Below, piece after piece: positions 51,536 through 60,917 of a stretch of DNA of 64,000 bases. The DNA is from an uncultured Bacteroidales bacterium (lineage in GTDB: Bacteria; Bacteroidota; Bacteroidia; Bacteroidales; P3), in the NCBI GenBank assembly GCA_900317955.1, contig ONIP01000003.1, positions 1-64,000 on the forward strand, read 5' to 3'. Below the pieces are notes generated by a model. It made no database searches. It saw only the letters and a program-made list of their open reading frames with translations, and was not told where the DNA came from. The first letter of the stretch is position 1; every line of letters starts with the position of its first letter. The position numbers were made by a program, and so were the translations under genes.

Positions 51536-52249
51536 TTAATGGCTGGTGACAGCAAGGGCAGCCACACTTATTTTGAGATTGTCCACCGAACGGAGTGCAT
51601 GATAGCAGTTCTCTGTGGTAGCACCGGTCGTAATAATGTCGTCGACAAGAAGAATGTGCTTGTTCTCAAATTCTTCAGGCCTACGCACCGCGAAGACGGC
51701 TTTCATGTTGTCCATGCGGTCCTGCCGACTCTTGTGGGTTTGGCTGGAGGTGTACCTCCGCCGGATTAAGTTGTTGGTAATAACAGGTTTCCCCATCACT
51801 TCGGCCATGGCACGGCAAAGCAACTCGCTTTGATTATAGCCGCGCTGCCATTTCCGCCACGGATGCAGCGGGACGGGAACAAGGCAGTCTATATCGTCGA
51901 AACGCTTGGAACCAACCAATTCATCCCCCAATAAACAGCCGAAACGGTGCGCCAAATGCAGATTTCCATGGTACTTGATTTGATGTACCACATCCTGGAC
52001 AACGCTACCCTGTCGGAAAAGAAATAGGGCTGCGGCAGCCTGGTATGGCACCCGCCCGGCAAGACGGAGCTCGACATCATTGTTCGGCATGGCTGCATGA
52101 CGCGCCCACGTGAGATGGCACATGCAATGAGTGCACAGAGAGTCCTCGTCGCCGACCAAAGGCTCGCCGCAATGGCAGCAAAGCGCGGGGTAGACAAGTT
52201 GCAACAGCTCCTTTAGCAGTCGGGAAGGGGTTAGGCGCATGGCAATCAC
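51536..52249 (-). CDS. ComF-family phosphoribosyltransferase-like protein
   Basis: 237 residues. The N-terminal zinc-binding pairs (CCHCGEPL, CTHCMCHL) and the C-terminal PRPP-binding motif ILLVDDIITTGAT are typical of ComF proteins, which support DNA uptake in some bacteria. It starts inside the stop of queA (4-base overlap), so it is the last gene of the pssA-queA-comF operon. Confidence 0.88.
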   Translation of the reverse strand: MIAMRLTPSRLLKELLQLVYPALCCHCGEPLVGDEDSLCTHCMCHLTWARHAAMPNNDVELRLAGRVPYQAAAALFLFRQGSVVQDVVHQIKYHGNLHLAHRFGCLLGDELVGSKRFDDIDCLVPVPLHPWRKWQRGYNQSELLCRAMAEVMGKPVITNNLIRRRYTSSQTHKSRQDRMDNMKAVFAVRRPEEFENKHILLVDDIITTGATTENCYHALRSVDNLKISVAALAVTSH

Positions 52250-53460
52250 GGCAAGAAGAGGCAGCTATCGCCGTAGCTGAGAAAACGGAACTGGTGGTCG
52301 AGCGCATAGCGGTAACAATCCTTCCACGCATCGCCCACCAAAGCCGACACCAACAGCAGCAAGGTACTTTTGGGTTGGTGAAAATTAGTGATAAGTCCAC
52401 TGATAACATGGTAGTTGTATCCAGGTGCAATCATTAGTTGAGTGTCACCGTCGAGGTGGTCTGACTCATGCCGCTCCATCCAATTCAGGACGTTGCGATA
52501 GGCTTGCTCGGCACTGATATTGAGCGATTCCAGCTCGTAGGGATCCCATTGCAAGACGTGCATAGCATCCAAATCGGGGTCAAGGCTTAGTTTAACACCA
52601 AACCAATACACTGATTCTATGGTTCGTACGGTTGTTGTTCCGACGGGTATAATGGGCTTGCCAAAATGGTTGAGGATGCACTCGATGTTGGGTCGATCGA
52701 TTTCGATTTTCTCAACATGCATCTCGTGCTCTCCTATAGTATCTGTACTGACAGGTTTGAAGGTACCTGCACCGACGTGAAGAGTTATAAAATCTGTTTC
52801 AATGCCCTTGTTACCAAGCATTTCAAACACCTTAGGGGAGAAGTGTAGTCCAGCGGTAGGTGCAGCGACGGAACCTTGGTGTTCGGCGTAGACGGTCTGA
52901 TAACGCTCGTTGTCGCTCTCCACAGCCTCGCGATGCAGGTAGGGAGGAAGGGGGATGACCCCGGCACGGTCGATAATATCGGCAAAGCTAAACCCGCCAT
53001 CCCAGTTGAAATCGATAATCCAGGCGTTGCCTACAGCCTGGCGACGAGTAGCCGTGAGTGTTATTTTATGGCCGTCGATGTCAAGTTCGCGCGATAGGGA
53101 GCCTTCTTTCCACTTTTTGTTGTTGCCGATAAAACAGACCCAAGTGCAGGATTCAGTCTGCTCAAACGACTGAGAAACAGGCATGGCGTGGGGCTCAAGA
53201 CAGAATACTTCGATGGTGGAGCCCGTTTGTTTGCGGAAGAAGAGACGGGCGTGGATGACTTTTGTATTGTTGAAGATTAGAAGGGTGTCGGGTGGCAGAA
53301 GTTCGGGGATATGGTCGAACCGGCTTTCAGAGATGTCGCCGCCACGGTAGACGAGAAGTTTAGAATGGTCGCGGCATTCGAGCGGGAATTTGGCAATACG
53401 GTCGTCGGGCAAGGGGTAGTCGTAGTCGGCTATGGCAATGGATTGGGGATTATTGTTCAT
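52246..53460 (-). CDS. queA: tRNA preQ1 ribosyltransferase-isomerase
   Basis: 404 residues. Uses the ribose of S-adenosylmethionine to build epoxyqueuosine in tRNA. Lines visible: YDYPLPDDRIAKFPLE, FNNTKVIHARL, GSVAAPTAGLHFS, HVGAGTFKPV, TNFHQPKSTLLLLV. ATG 53460 is preferred; the longer frame from 53529 reads into pssA. It overlaps pssA by 11 bases and comF by 4. Confidence 0.95.
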   Translation of the reverse strand: MNNNPQSIAIADYDYPLPDDRIAKFPLECRDHSKLLVYRGGDISESRFDHIPELLPPDTLLIFNNTKVIHARLFFRKQTGSTIEVFCLEPHAMPVSQSFEQTESCTWVCFIGNNKKWKEGSLSRELDIDGHKITLTATRRQAVGNAWIIDFNWDGGFSFADIIDRAGVIPLPPYLHREAVESDNERYQTVYAEHQGSVAAPTAGLHFSPKVFEMLGNKGIETDFITLHVGAGTFKPVSTDTIGEHEMHVEKIEIDRPNIECILNHFGKPIIPVGTTTVRTIESVYWFGVKLSLDPDLDAMHVLQWDPYELESLNISAEQAYRNVLNWMERHESDHLDGDTQLMIAPGYNYHVISGLITNFHQPKSTLLLLVSALVGDAWKDCYRYALDHQFRFLSYGDSCLFLP

Positions 53461-54202
53461 CGGTCTTGTGCTTGCGTTGAGTGAGTAAAGAGAGGAGAAT
53501 GTACCACAGGATGATAAGAGAGATGGCATACCACTGGCGGGTGAGGGCGATGATGGCGGCGCAACCTATAAGGAAGATGTACTGAACGCAGTTGGTTTTC
53601 CAAGAGAGGTCTTTGAAGTTGAACTTGAGCGAGAACATGGGCAGTTCGGTGACCATGAGGATGTCGGTGACGAGCGAAACAGCAACGAGGATGCAGGGGA
53701 ACAGGAGCGAGGAAAGAAAGGCCGGAATAGCGTAAACGTTATACAAAGACAGTGCCAATCCTACCCAGATGAGCGCGTTGGAAGGGACGGGAAGGCCGAG
53801 GAAGCTATGGCTTTGGCGGGTGTCAAGGTTGAACTTGGCCAGACGATAGGCAGAGAAGGCAGGGATGAGGAAAGCTGTGTAGCAGAGCCATTCGAGGAGT
53901 TCGGGGTAGTCGTTGTAGGCGGACAGCATTCCGATGATGTGGAAGAGGATGAGTGCCGGGGCGACGCCCGAAGTGACTACATCGGCAAGGGAATCAAGTT
54001 CTTTGCCAACAGGGGATGCTACTTTGAGCAGACGGGCGGCAAGGCCATCGAAGAAGTCGAGGAAGATGCCAGCCATGATGCAGACGGCAGCCTCGCGGAG
54101 GGAGCCAAGAGCGGCGTGGTAGCAAGCCAAAACACCGAAAGTGAGGTTGCCGAGGGTAATAAGATTAGGGATTTGCCGTTTGACGGCGGTAAAAAGTTTC
54201 AT
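53450..54202 (-). CDS. pssA: CDP-diacylglycerol-serine O-phosphatidyltransferase
   Basis: 250 residues, membrane protein. Makes phosphatidylserine, the precursor of phosphatidylethanolamine. The CDP-alcohol transferase motif D-x2-D-G-x2-A-R-x8-G-x3-D-x3-D is visible in FFDGLAARLLKVASPVGKE and the following LDSLAD. Several membrane helices follow. The start is ATG 54202. First gene of its operon, after the terminator at 54218-54257. Confidence 0.92.
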   Translation of the reverse strand: MKLFTAVKRQIPNLITLGNLTFGVLACYHAALGSLREAAVCIMAGIFLDFFDGLAARLLKVASPVGKELDSLADVVTSGVAPALILFHIIGMLSAYNDYPELLEWLCYTAFLIPAFSAYRLAKFNLDTRQSHSFLGLPVPSNALIWVGLALSLYNVYAIPAFLSSLLFPCILVAVSLVTDILMVTELPMFSLKFNFKDLSWKTNCVQYIFLIGCAAIIALTRQWYAISLIILWYILLSLLTQRKHKTDEQ

Positions 54203-54217
54203 TGTGTGGAGGTGTTT

Positions 54218-54257
54218 AAAAAAAGGATGTAGGAACAAGCGGGTTATTCCTACATCC
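54218..54257 (-). terminator. Terminator of the OmpA/TPR lipoprotein gene
   Basis: GGATGTAGGAA (54225-54235) and TTCCTACATCC (54247-54257) form an 11-bp stem, followed on the minus strand by seven T residues. Confidence 0.93.
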
Positions 54258-54280
54258 GTATGGTAAATTTGATGACGGGA

Positions 54281-56110
54281 TTAGTAGAGTTTGATGACCA
54301 GTTTGAAGTCGGGGTCGTTCCAGTAGGCTTTGAATTCGGTGTCGACGGCGGCTTTGCGTTTGTAGTCGTATTCCTGGTCGACGGAGCCTTGGAGGTTCTT
54401 GAGACAGTTTTCGCGGTCGCCGAGACGAGCGTAGGCAACTGCACGGAGGTAGTAGACTTCGGCGGTTTGGTCAAGGCAGCAGTTGAGGGTGCGGATGCAG
54501 CTCTCGATTTGGTCGTTCATAAGTTGGGAGAAGGCCAGATTGTAGTTGCAAGAGGTGCCTTTGAGGAGTTTTTGTGCTTCTTCGTAGTTGCCGCGTTTGA
54601 GGTTGAGCAGGGGAATATTGGCTTCAGCATCGGAACTGCCCTGGCGCTGGGCCTCTTCGAAGTAGTATTTAGCAAGGGTGTAGTCCTTCTGAGCCAGGCA
54701 GAGGAGGCCGGTGTTGTTGAGGACATCGGGGTTGTGGGGGTTGAGGTCGCGAGCCACTTTCAGGTAGCGTTCGGCTTCGGGGAAATCACCAAGATAGAAA
54801 GCAATGGCACCGGCGTTGTTCCAAGCACCCCATTCGGCACTGTGGTTCTCGGTGGCCCATTTGTAGTATTTCATTTTGGTGTCATAATTGTAGTTGATAT
54901 AAGCAGCGTACATGAGTTCGTCGAAAGAGAGTTTGGATGGGTTGAGGGTGGCCTGTTTGGCGAGTTCGACATCGGTGAGACGTGCTTCGGAGTAGTAGAG
55001 AGCAATCTGGGCACGACGCAAACTGGGGAAGATTTCACGTTCGAGCTGGGGATAGGTCTCGGCGTAGTTGCGAATCATCTGTTCGCGCTTGACGAGGTTT
55101 TGCTGAGTTTCGACTACATTGACAATGGCGTGACGGTCTTGGATGCCGCTTTCTTCAACCATGACAACAAAATGGACCCAGTCTTCACCAGCGGCGCGGG
55201 TGGTTATGACCATCTTCTTAAGTTGGTTGTGTTTGTAGTACTCAAGGTCTTGAGGTTTGACTTTGGCACGGCGGGCCATGGTGGTGAGAACGTCGTCGAG
55301 AACACGGCGGAGTTCAGCGGTGGCAATGTCGGCACGGTTTTTGGAGACGCCGACATTGGCGGTTTCTTCACCCTCGGGCGAAGCCCAGCCGGTGATGGTG
55401 ATTTGTTTGGGCAGACCGTTTTCGAGCATGACGCGCTTGAGGTCATTAACAGTGTTTTGGGCATTGAAACGGACGTTCATGTCGCAACCCCAGTCAAGAA
55501 TGGAAGTCCCATTGGGGAAATAGATATCGGCAGTTTCCACAACCCCTTGTTTCTTGTTGTAGTTAAGGGGGGCGATGGAGATATTGCCACGGATGTCAAT
55601 CCACTCGGAGGTGATGTTTACACCGTCGGAAATCAAAACCGTTGGGAAGACTACGCCACGATGCTGCTGGACAATCTGGTCGGAGAAGAGGGCTTCATCG
55701 TCGACGGTAGAGGTCTTGTAAGCCACCGGGGCGAGAAGGACTTTGCCTGTTTCCATGCCGGGTTTGTAGTCGAGGACGTCGTTGTAGGTGAAACGACCGC
55801 CTGTGGTATAGTTGATAGTTGTGCCGGGGCCTGAAACGGATTCACCTTTGACCGTGATGGGGTCAAGGGCGGTGGTGCCACCTTCCCAAGTGAACACAGG
55901 CTGAATGAACAATGCCACGCCTTTGTCAAAATATTTGGCAGGGACTGAGGCTGTGAAATTTACCACCACCTTGTCGTCACGAACCTCGACGGGGTCAGGG
56001 TTGGCCTGGTAACGGATTTTTTTGCTATTAGACTTCATTTTGGACAATCCGCTACATCCCGTCAGAAGAACGGCAGTGGCCATGAGGAGAGTTAACAGTG
56101 TTTTTCTCAT
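54281..56110 (-). CDS. Lipoprotein with OmpA-like and TPR domains
   Basis: 609 residues from ATG 56110. The signal peptide ends in a lipobox (VLLTGC), so the protein is lipid-anchored, probably to the outer membrane. A beta-rich N-terminal part (about 30-195) is followed by an OmpA-like peptidoglycan-binding region (about 200-290, ITITGWASPEGEE and SKNRADIATAELRR) and TPR repeats in the C-terminal 200 residues (WNNAGAIAFYLGDFPEAERYL, LNNTGLLCLAQKDYTLAKYYF). Known relatives link envelope and peptidoglycan; the exact task is unknown. Confidence 0.8.
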   Translation of the reverse strand: MRKTLLTLLMATAVLLTGCSGLSKMKSNSKKIRYQANPDPVEVRDDKVVVNFTASVPAKYFDKGVALFIQPVFTWEGGTTALDPITVKGESVSGPGTTINYTTGGRFTYNDVLDYKPGMETGKVLLAPVAYKTSTVDDEALFSDQIVQQHRGVVFPTVLISDGVNITSEWIDIRGNISIAPLNYNKKQGVVETADIYFPNGTSILDWGCDMNVRFNAQNTVNDLKRVMLENGLPKQITITGWASPEGEETANVGVSKNRADIATAELRRVLDDVLTTMARRAKVKPQDLEYYKHNQLKKMVITTRAAGEDWVHFVVMVEESGIQDRHAIVNVVETQQNLVKREQMIRNYAETYPQLEREIFPSLRRAQIALYYSEARLTDVELAKQATLNPSKLSFDELMYAAYINYNYDTKMKYYKWATENHSAEWGAWNNAGAIAFYLGDFPEAERYLKVARDLNPHNPDVLNNTGLLCLAQKDYTLAKYYFEEAQRQGSSDAEANIPLLNLKRGNYEEAQKLLKGTSCNYNLAFSQLMNDQIESCIRTLNCCLDQTAEVYYLRAVAYARLGDRENCLKNLQGSVDQEYDYKRKAAVDTEFKAYWNDPDFKLVIKLY

Positions 56111-56203
56111 TGGTATATTAATATATTTTTTATTACATAACAATATATACATCACTCCTTTAGCCGATTGAACAAACTAAGAGGAGACTTGTTTATCAAT
56201 CTG

Positions 56204-56211
56204 CAAAGATA
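56204..56211 (-). promoter_or_regulatory. -7 box of the OmpA/TPR lipoprotein gene
   Basis: Minus-strand TATCTTTG at 56211-56204. A matching TTTG at the usual distance is not seen, so only the -7 half is supported. Confidence 0.5.
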
Positions 56212-56296
56212 CAAATAATTTTTGATTAAGTAACTATTTTTTCAATAATTTGCAGAAAGTGCTTTGGCGGGATGGCACAGCGCAGGATGAAGGTAA

Positions 56297-59110
56297 CTAC
56301 GAGGGGATGCGTTGGCAGATTTCGCTGAACGGGCAGAAACCGCACATTTTGGATTGGGGGTTGGGGAGGAAGGGGATGTCGGTATTGAATAGTTCGGAAA
56401 CAAGTTGACGGAGCATTTGGTCAAAGGTTTCCAGATGATGGGGAGTAATGATGTCAGAGCCTTCCCATGAGGCTGTAAGCAACTGGGAATTGAGATGGCG
56501 CAAGGGGAAGATGCCGGAGATGTGGGGGAAATCAGTTACTTGGATATGGGCATAGAGCCATTCATAGGTCATTAGCTGGAACCATTTGTCGGAGACTGCC
56601 GCCCAGTCGGGTTCGGGGTCGCTGACATGCAACTCGCGAGGGTCGACTTTGCCAGATTTGTAATCGATGATTCTGATGGTTTTATTGCTGATGTCAATAC
56701 GGTCGGCAATGCCCGATATTACAACTTGTTGAATATCGTTTCCTGACGGGATTTCAAGAGAGTGGGAAAGCTGCTGCTCTAAACCCAGAATATCTATGCC
56801 ACCCTCTGTTTGGAGGTACTTGATTTCAGACTTTAAGAAGTTTGTTATCTGCGTTTTAGCTACAGATTTAAGAAAATGGTTTCGCCCGAGAACATTTCTT
56901 CCGTGATGGAATTGGCTGGAAAGAATCTGGTCGATGATGGAGTCAAGTTGATTCAGAGCAGATTGCAATGTTTCAATCCTGACATGACGGTCGGCATCAA
57001 GAGAGAAAATGTGTTCTAAAACAGCATGGATACAGCTGCCGAGTTCATTCTGCTCAAGGTCTTCGGTTAACTGCTCGGACTCATTGATACCAAGGACGTT
57101 CTCATAATAGAACTTCAAAGGACAGGCACGGTACTTGTTGAGTGCCGATGGGGAAAGTCCTCGAGCTGCAATCTCTTGTATCCGAGACATGACAGTTTCG
57201 TTCTTATCACCAGTGTTCTTGAAGGCTACATTAGGAAGGCAGTTGGTTGCAGAGACTATTTCTTCTTTGAGGGAGATGTTCTGCGGAAAGCGTTCAACCA
57301 ACTCTCTGCGGATTTGATGGATAAACCTACTGGGCTCGCCTTTGCCCGAGAGGTCGGACTCGGTGCTGTAGATGAGATGGATCTCCTCAGCGCGTTGCAA
57401 CAGACGGTAGAAATTATAAGCGTAGACAGCATCCTTTTCGTGGAATGTCGGAAGGCCAAAAGCAATCTTTAAATTATATGGAATCAAAGAGTTGAAAGAT
57501 CTTGCAGAAGGGATGGTTCCCTCGTTGACAGAAAGAATGATAAGACGCTTGAAATCAAGGTTACGCGTTTCAAGAACACCGAGAATTTGCAGACCAGCTA
57601 AGGGTTCCCCGTAGAAAGCGACGGAGCGCCGTTGTGCCAAACGGTTATAGATTTTTTGAAGTATACTCAATGTCTCAATGAAATGGTATTCATTCTGTAT
57701 GTCCTGGAAATGGTCAACGATTTCAAGAAGGCTAGCCAATGCCTCCTTCTCCTTCAGATTGGTTTTCAGAGTCTCAGTATTGTAAATCAACTGGATAAGT
57801 TGATGAGTCATAGAAAGGAAATCATCTACATTGGGAGGATTATCACTCAGCAAGAAACGTATTGGCGATATATCGACTGAAATCTGTTTACACAGATCAG
57901 AGAGCGTATCTGTATCGGTATAGATTACATGTTCTTGGAAGAAAAGAGCATTTATTTTTGAGTGTATATTACTTGTTCCATGCAACTTGGAAACAATTGG
58001 GTCAGATAATAAGTCAAGAATGTCCTGATGGTAGAAGGTTTGTTCCCTACGCCTACAGTGAAGAGAGAACAACTTGAGCATCAAGGAATGGACGCCTGTA
58101 TTGGTGAAAGGGAATCCCATTGTGACATTGGCAGCTTTGACTTGCTCGGGGAGGGCGTTGAGCATCGGAAGCAATAAAGTCTCGTCAGCCAAAACGATAG
58201 CTGTGTCGTTCAGGGTTTCATGCTGACTGTTGAGAAGGGAACTCTGAATGATGTTGCCTGCATACTTGCACTGCAACACATTCTCGGAGCAACTAACAAT
58301 GGAGATGGTTTTGTTACCAGTGCCATAATGGTCATGGTAAGAGCCGATTTCGGGAAAATGTGGTTGGTTTTTTCGCAAGAAATAACCCGCCTCCTGATGG
58401 TCGTCGGCGAAATAGTAGGGGTCGCCGTCTGTGTACAAACTGGCGACACCCTCAGTAACAAGGGTATGTATGATACGTTCCTCGCTTGTGGACAAAGCAT
58501 TAAATCCCACAAAACAAAGATGCTGGCCATGAAAACGCTGACATAATGTAGAAATATTCTCAGAAACGGTACGATATGCCATTCCTGAATAAGCCTTGTT
58601 CTTGGACAGCAGGCGTTGGTGTAATTCGCTGTAGTACTGATAAAGAGAACGGTAGAATAGCAAATATTTCTCTTGGAAAGGAGTGAGGGTACCAGTTTCA
58701 ATGTCCCACTCACCTATAGCCTTGATTTCATGGATATTCGTAAACAGCTGCTTGGTGTCTACGCAATACAAATCCACTTCGGAGAAATCGGCCAACATCA
58801 TGTCACCAAAGGGGATGAATTCTTCAAAAGTGATAAACTTGCCATCGTTACCCAAGAGATGACGATGGACGTCAAATAGTTCAAAGAGAAGCAGCTCATT
58901 TTGCACAATTTCAAGTCCAGACAGTTCGTTTATCAACACATCCATACTGATAGTGCGTGGTAGGAAAAGTGGCTTGTCGGACAATTCAAGGAACCGGTGA
59001 CGAAGGAACAGACCAGATCTGCGGTTGTTGAAGACCACGGTGACTTTGTCTAAGTCATTACCAAACTTATTCAGCAGATGCTGAGCTACTTCTGTAAGGA
59101 ATGGTACCAT
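56297..59110 (-). CDS. AddB-like nuclease of the PD-(D/E)XK family
   Basis: 937 residues. An inactive-helicase-like body (no clear Walker A at the N terminus: VVFNNRRSGLFLRHRF) is followed by a C-terminal nuclease domain with IIDYKSGK (PD-(D/E)XK core) and a Cys pair in CGFCPFSEICQ that suggests an iron-sulphur clamp. This is the AddB/RecB-like layout used in double-strand-break repair. The AddA partner is not in the window. It overlaps the nucleotidyltransferase by 25 bases. Confidence 0.85.
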   Translation of the reverse strand: MVPFLTEVAQHLLNKFGNDLDKVTVVFNNRRSGLFLRHRFLELSDKPLFLPRTISMDVLINELSGLEIVQNELLLFELFDVHRHLLGNDGKFITFEEFIPFGDMMLADFSEVDLYCVDTKQLFTNIHEIKAIGEWDIETGTLTPFQEKYLLFYRSLYQYYSELHQRLLSKNKAYSGMAYRTVSENISTLCQRFHGQHLCFVGFNALSTSEERIIHTLVTEGVASLYTDGDPYYFADDHQEAGYFLRKNQPHFPEIGSYHDHYGTGNKTISIVSCSENVLQCKYAGNIIQSSLLNSQHETLNDTAIVLADETLLLPMLNALPEQVKAANVTMGFPFTNTGVHSLMLKLFSLHCRRREQTFYHQDILDLLSDPIVSKLHGTSNIHSKINALFFQEHVIYTDTDTLSDLCKQISVDISPIRFLLSDNPPNVDDFLSMTHQLIQLIYNTETLKTNLKEKEALASLLEIVDHFQDIQNEYHFIETLSILQKIYNRLAQRRSVAFYGEPLAGLQILGVLETRNLDFKRLIILSVNEGTIPSARSFNSLIPYNLKIAFGLPTFHEKDAVYAYNFYRLLQRAEEIHLIYSTESDLSGKGEPSRFIHQIRRELVERFPQNISLKEEIVSATNCLPNVAFKNTGDKNETVMSRIQEIAARGLSPSALNKYRACPLKFYYENVLGINESEQLTEDLEQNELGSCIHAVLEHIFSLDADRHVRIETLQSALNQLDSIIDQILSSQFHHGRNVLGRNHFLKSVAKTQITNFLKSEIKYLQTEGGIDILGLEQQLSHSLEIPSGNDIQQVVISGIADRIDISNKTIRIIDYKSGKVDPRELHVSDPEPDWAAVSDKWFQLMTYEWLYAHIQVTDFPHISGIFPLRHLNSQLLTASWEGSDIITPHHLETFDQMLRQLVSELFNTDIPFLPNPQSKMCGFCPFSEICQRIPS

Positions 59111-59817
59111 TGTTTTGCTGCATCTAATTTTAGGGGAGTCCCAACATCAAACCAAGCATTGGAAGAATGTTGGAAATAACTTATTCTATTGCTCTTGGCC
59201 ACTTCAAGATAGACTGGAATAATGGGGTAGGGTTTGTCAGCAACAGGCATTTGAGACAGAAAAGCAGGCTCTACTATTGCAATCCCACTGAAAGCAAATT
59301 GTTTACATTGCGTTGCGGGAGCACTGACCCATTTGGTTTCTCCACTGGTAGTATTTGCCCAGCCGGTAAGTTTATCCCGTTGATCAAAAAGTAGATACCG
59401 GGAGGTCTTACGCTCACTGACAGCCAGGGTTGCCATGTCGTTTCTTTCTTTATGTAGGGAAAGTAGTTGATTAAGGTCGATTGTAGATAGAACATCCACA
59501 TTATGAATCAGTACAGGTTCGTCATCAGCCATTAGAGAGGATGCTTTTTTAAGTCCTCCGCCCGTGTCGAGAAGCAAGTCACGCTCATCAGAAATAGAAA
59601 TCGGCACTCCCCATGTATGACTGACAATGTAATCTATAATCATGTCGGGGAAATGGTGGACATTTACAACTATACGCGAAATGCCTTGACGGATGAGATT
59701 GTCAATCGCGATTTTTAGCAGTGGGACACCCTCAATTTCGATCATAGCCTTGGGGCGATGGTCGGTAAGCGGTCGAAGCCGGGTTCCCAATCCGGCAGCG
59801 GGAATAAATGCTTGCAT
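59086..59817 (-). CDS. Sugar-phosphate nucleotidyltransferase
   Basis: 243 residues. The N terminus AAGLGTRLRPLTDHRPKAMIEI is the nucleotidyl-transferase signature, and LIHNVDVLS holds the metal-binding aspartate. It resembles MurU/HddC-type enzymes that join a nucleotide to a sugar 1-phosphate; the sugar cannot be told. ATG 59817 is chosen because the longer frame runs into a TATCTTTG promoter element at 59846-59839. Confidence 0.85.
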   Translation of the reverse strand: MQAFIPAAGLGTRLRPLTDHRPKAMIEIEGVPLLKIAIDNLIRQGISRIVVNVHHFPDMIIDYIVSHTWGVPISISDERDLLLDTGGGLKKASSLMADDEPVLIHNVDVLSTIDLNQLLSLHKERNDMATLAVSERKTSRYLLFDQRDKLTGWANTTSGETKWVSAPATQCKQFAFSGIAIVEPAFLSQMPVADKPYPIIPVYLEVAKSNRISYFQHSSNAWFDVGTPLKLDAAKQWYHSLQK

Positions 59818-59950
59818 GGCTTTATTTTGTTTGAAATGCAAAGATACGTTTTTTTTTTGATTCCGAATAAAAAGCATAACCCGGCCAGTTTATAGGGGTA
59901 CCCCTTGTTTTGTTAAAAGACATGTTGGAGTTACTTTTTTTATAAAAAAA

Positions 59951-59982
59951 TTTGATTGGACACGAAAAAAATAGTATCTTTG
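59951..59982 (+). promoter_or_regulatory. Promoter of the polysaccharide locus, with leader hairpin
   Basis: TTTG (59951-59954), 20 bases, TATCTTTG (59975-59982). The transcript begins with a hairpin GTAAAGTGTTT/AAACACTTTTAC (about 59993-60024). The leader is about 75 bases long. I see no UpxY-type antitermination gene before the first export gene. Confidence 0.8.
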
Positions 59983-60066
59983 CAAAATCAGTGTAAAGTG
60001 TTTTCTCGCTAAACACTTTTACAATGAATTGAAATATAGAAACTTTAATAATAAATAACAGAATAC

Positions 60067-60885
60067 ATGAAAATAATAAAATTATTGTCAAGTGCGGCAA
60101 TTTTATCCATGTTGGTCATTTCATGTGGCCCTGCAACAGAAATAGCATACATACATGATGCCCAGCGGGACTCTGCATTTGCTTTAAAGGGTCAGTTTTC
60201 AGGAGGTATACAAGCCAACGACCTTCTCGGTATCTATGTTGAAAGCGAAACGCCTGAATCTACTATCCAGTTTAATCAGGAGACCAATAAAATTGCCGTC
60301 CTCAACGGTACAGTAATGAATCCGGGAAGTTCCATTGTGTCGGGATACTTGGTTAATCATGATGGTGATATTATCTTCCCAGTATTGGGAAAGCTGCACG
60401 TGGTAGGTCTTACTCACAGCGAATTAGCTGCTCTTATTGAGTCCAGACTTGTTGGCGAAGGGCACATCACTGACCCCGTTGTTACTGTTAAACTCATGAA
60501 CTTTAAAGTCTGCGTTCTTGGCGATGTCACTCGCCCCGGCCAGTTAGTTGTGTCAGGAGAACGTTTGACAATCTTTGAAGCTCTGAGCATGGTGGGCGAC
60601 CTGACCATCTATGGACAGCGCCACAATGTGACGGTTATCCGTGAAGAAAACGGCCTTCGAACCATTGGTGAAATCGACCTTTCCTCCAAATCGGTATTTG
60701 ACTCACCGTATTATTATCTGCACCAGAACGATGTGGTCTACGTTGAGCCCAACATGAGAAAGAAGAAGAACGCAGAGAGAGACCCCATGACGATGACTTA
60801 TGTTTCGAGTGCTGTATCGATTGTATCAGTCCTCTCCTCAGTGTTCTACTACTATATCTTGTCTAAACGGTATTTAAACAATTAA
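60067..60885 (+). CDS. Polysaccharide export lipoprotein (Wza-like)
   Basis: 272 residues. A lipobox (VISCG, Cys near 20), a Poly_export domain (about 45-130) and an SLBB domain (about 145-220, VCVLGDVTRPGQL) mark the outer-membrane export channel subunit of capsule or exopolysaccharide systems. Near the C terminus a hydrophobic segment (YVSSAVSIVSVLSSVFYYYIL) may cross the outer membrane. It precedes the tyrosine kinase that controls chain length. Confidence 0.9.
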   Translation: MKIIKLLSSAAILSMLVISCGPATEIAYIHDAQRDSAFALKGQFSGGIQANDLLGIYVESETPESTIQFNQETNKIAVLNGTVMNPGSSIVSGYLVNHDGDIIFPVLGKLHVVGLTHSELAALIESRLVGEGHITDPVVTVKLMNFKVCVLGDVTRPGQLVVSGERLTIFEALSMVGDLTIYGQRHNVTVIREENGLRTIGEIDLSSKSVFDSPYYYLHQNDVVYVEPNMRKKKNAERDPMTMTYVSSAVSIVSVLSSVFYYYILSKRYLNN

Positions 60886-60917
60886 TCATAGCTGTATTAG
60901 TTAAATTCGGAGAAAAC

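Noticed and set aside
54260..55834. 524-codon plus-strand open frame
   Set aside because: Antisense shadow of the OmpA/TPR lipoprotein; Val/Gly/Phe-rich composition typical of reverse frames.
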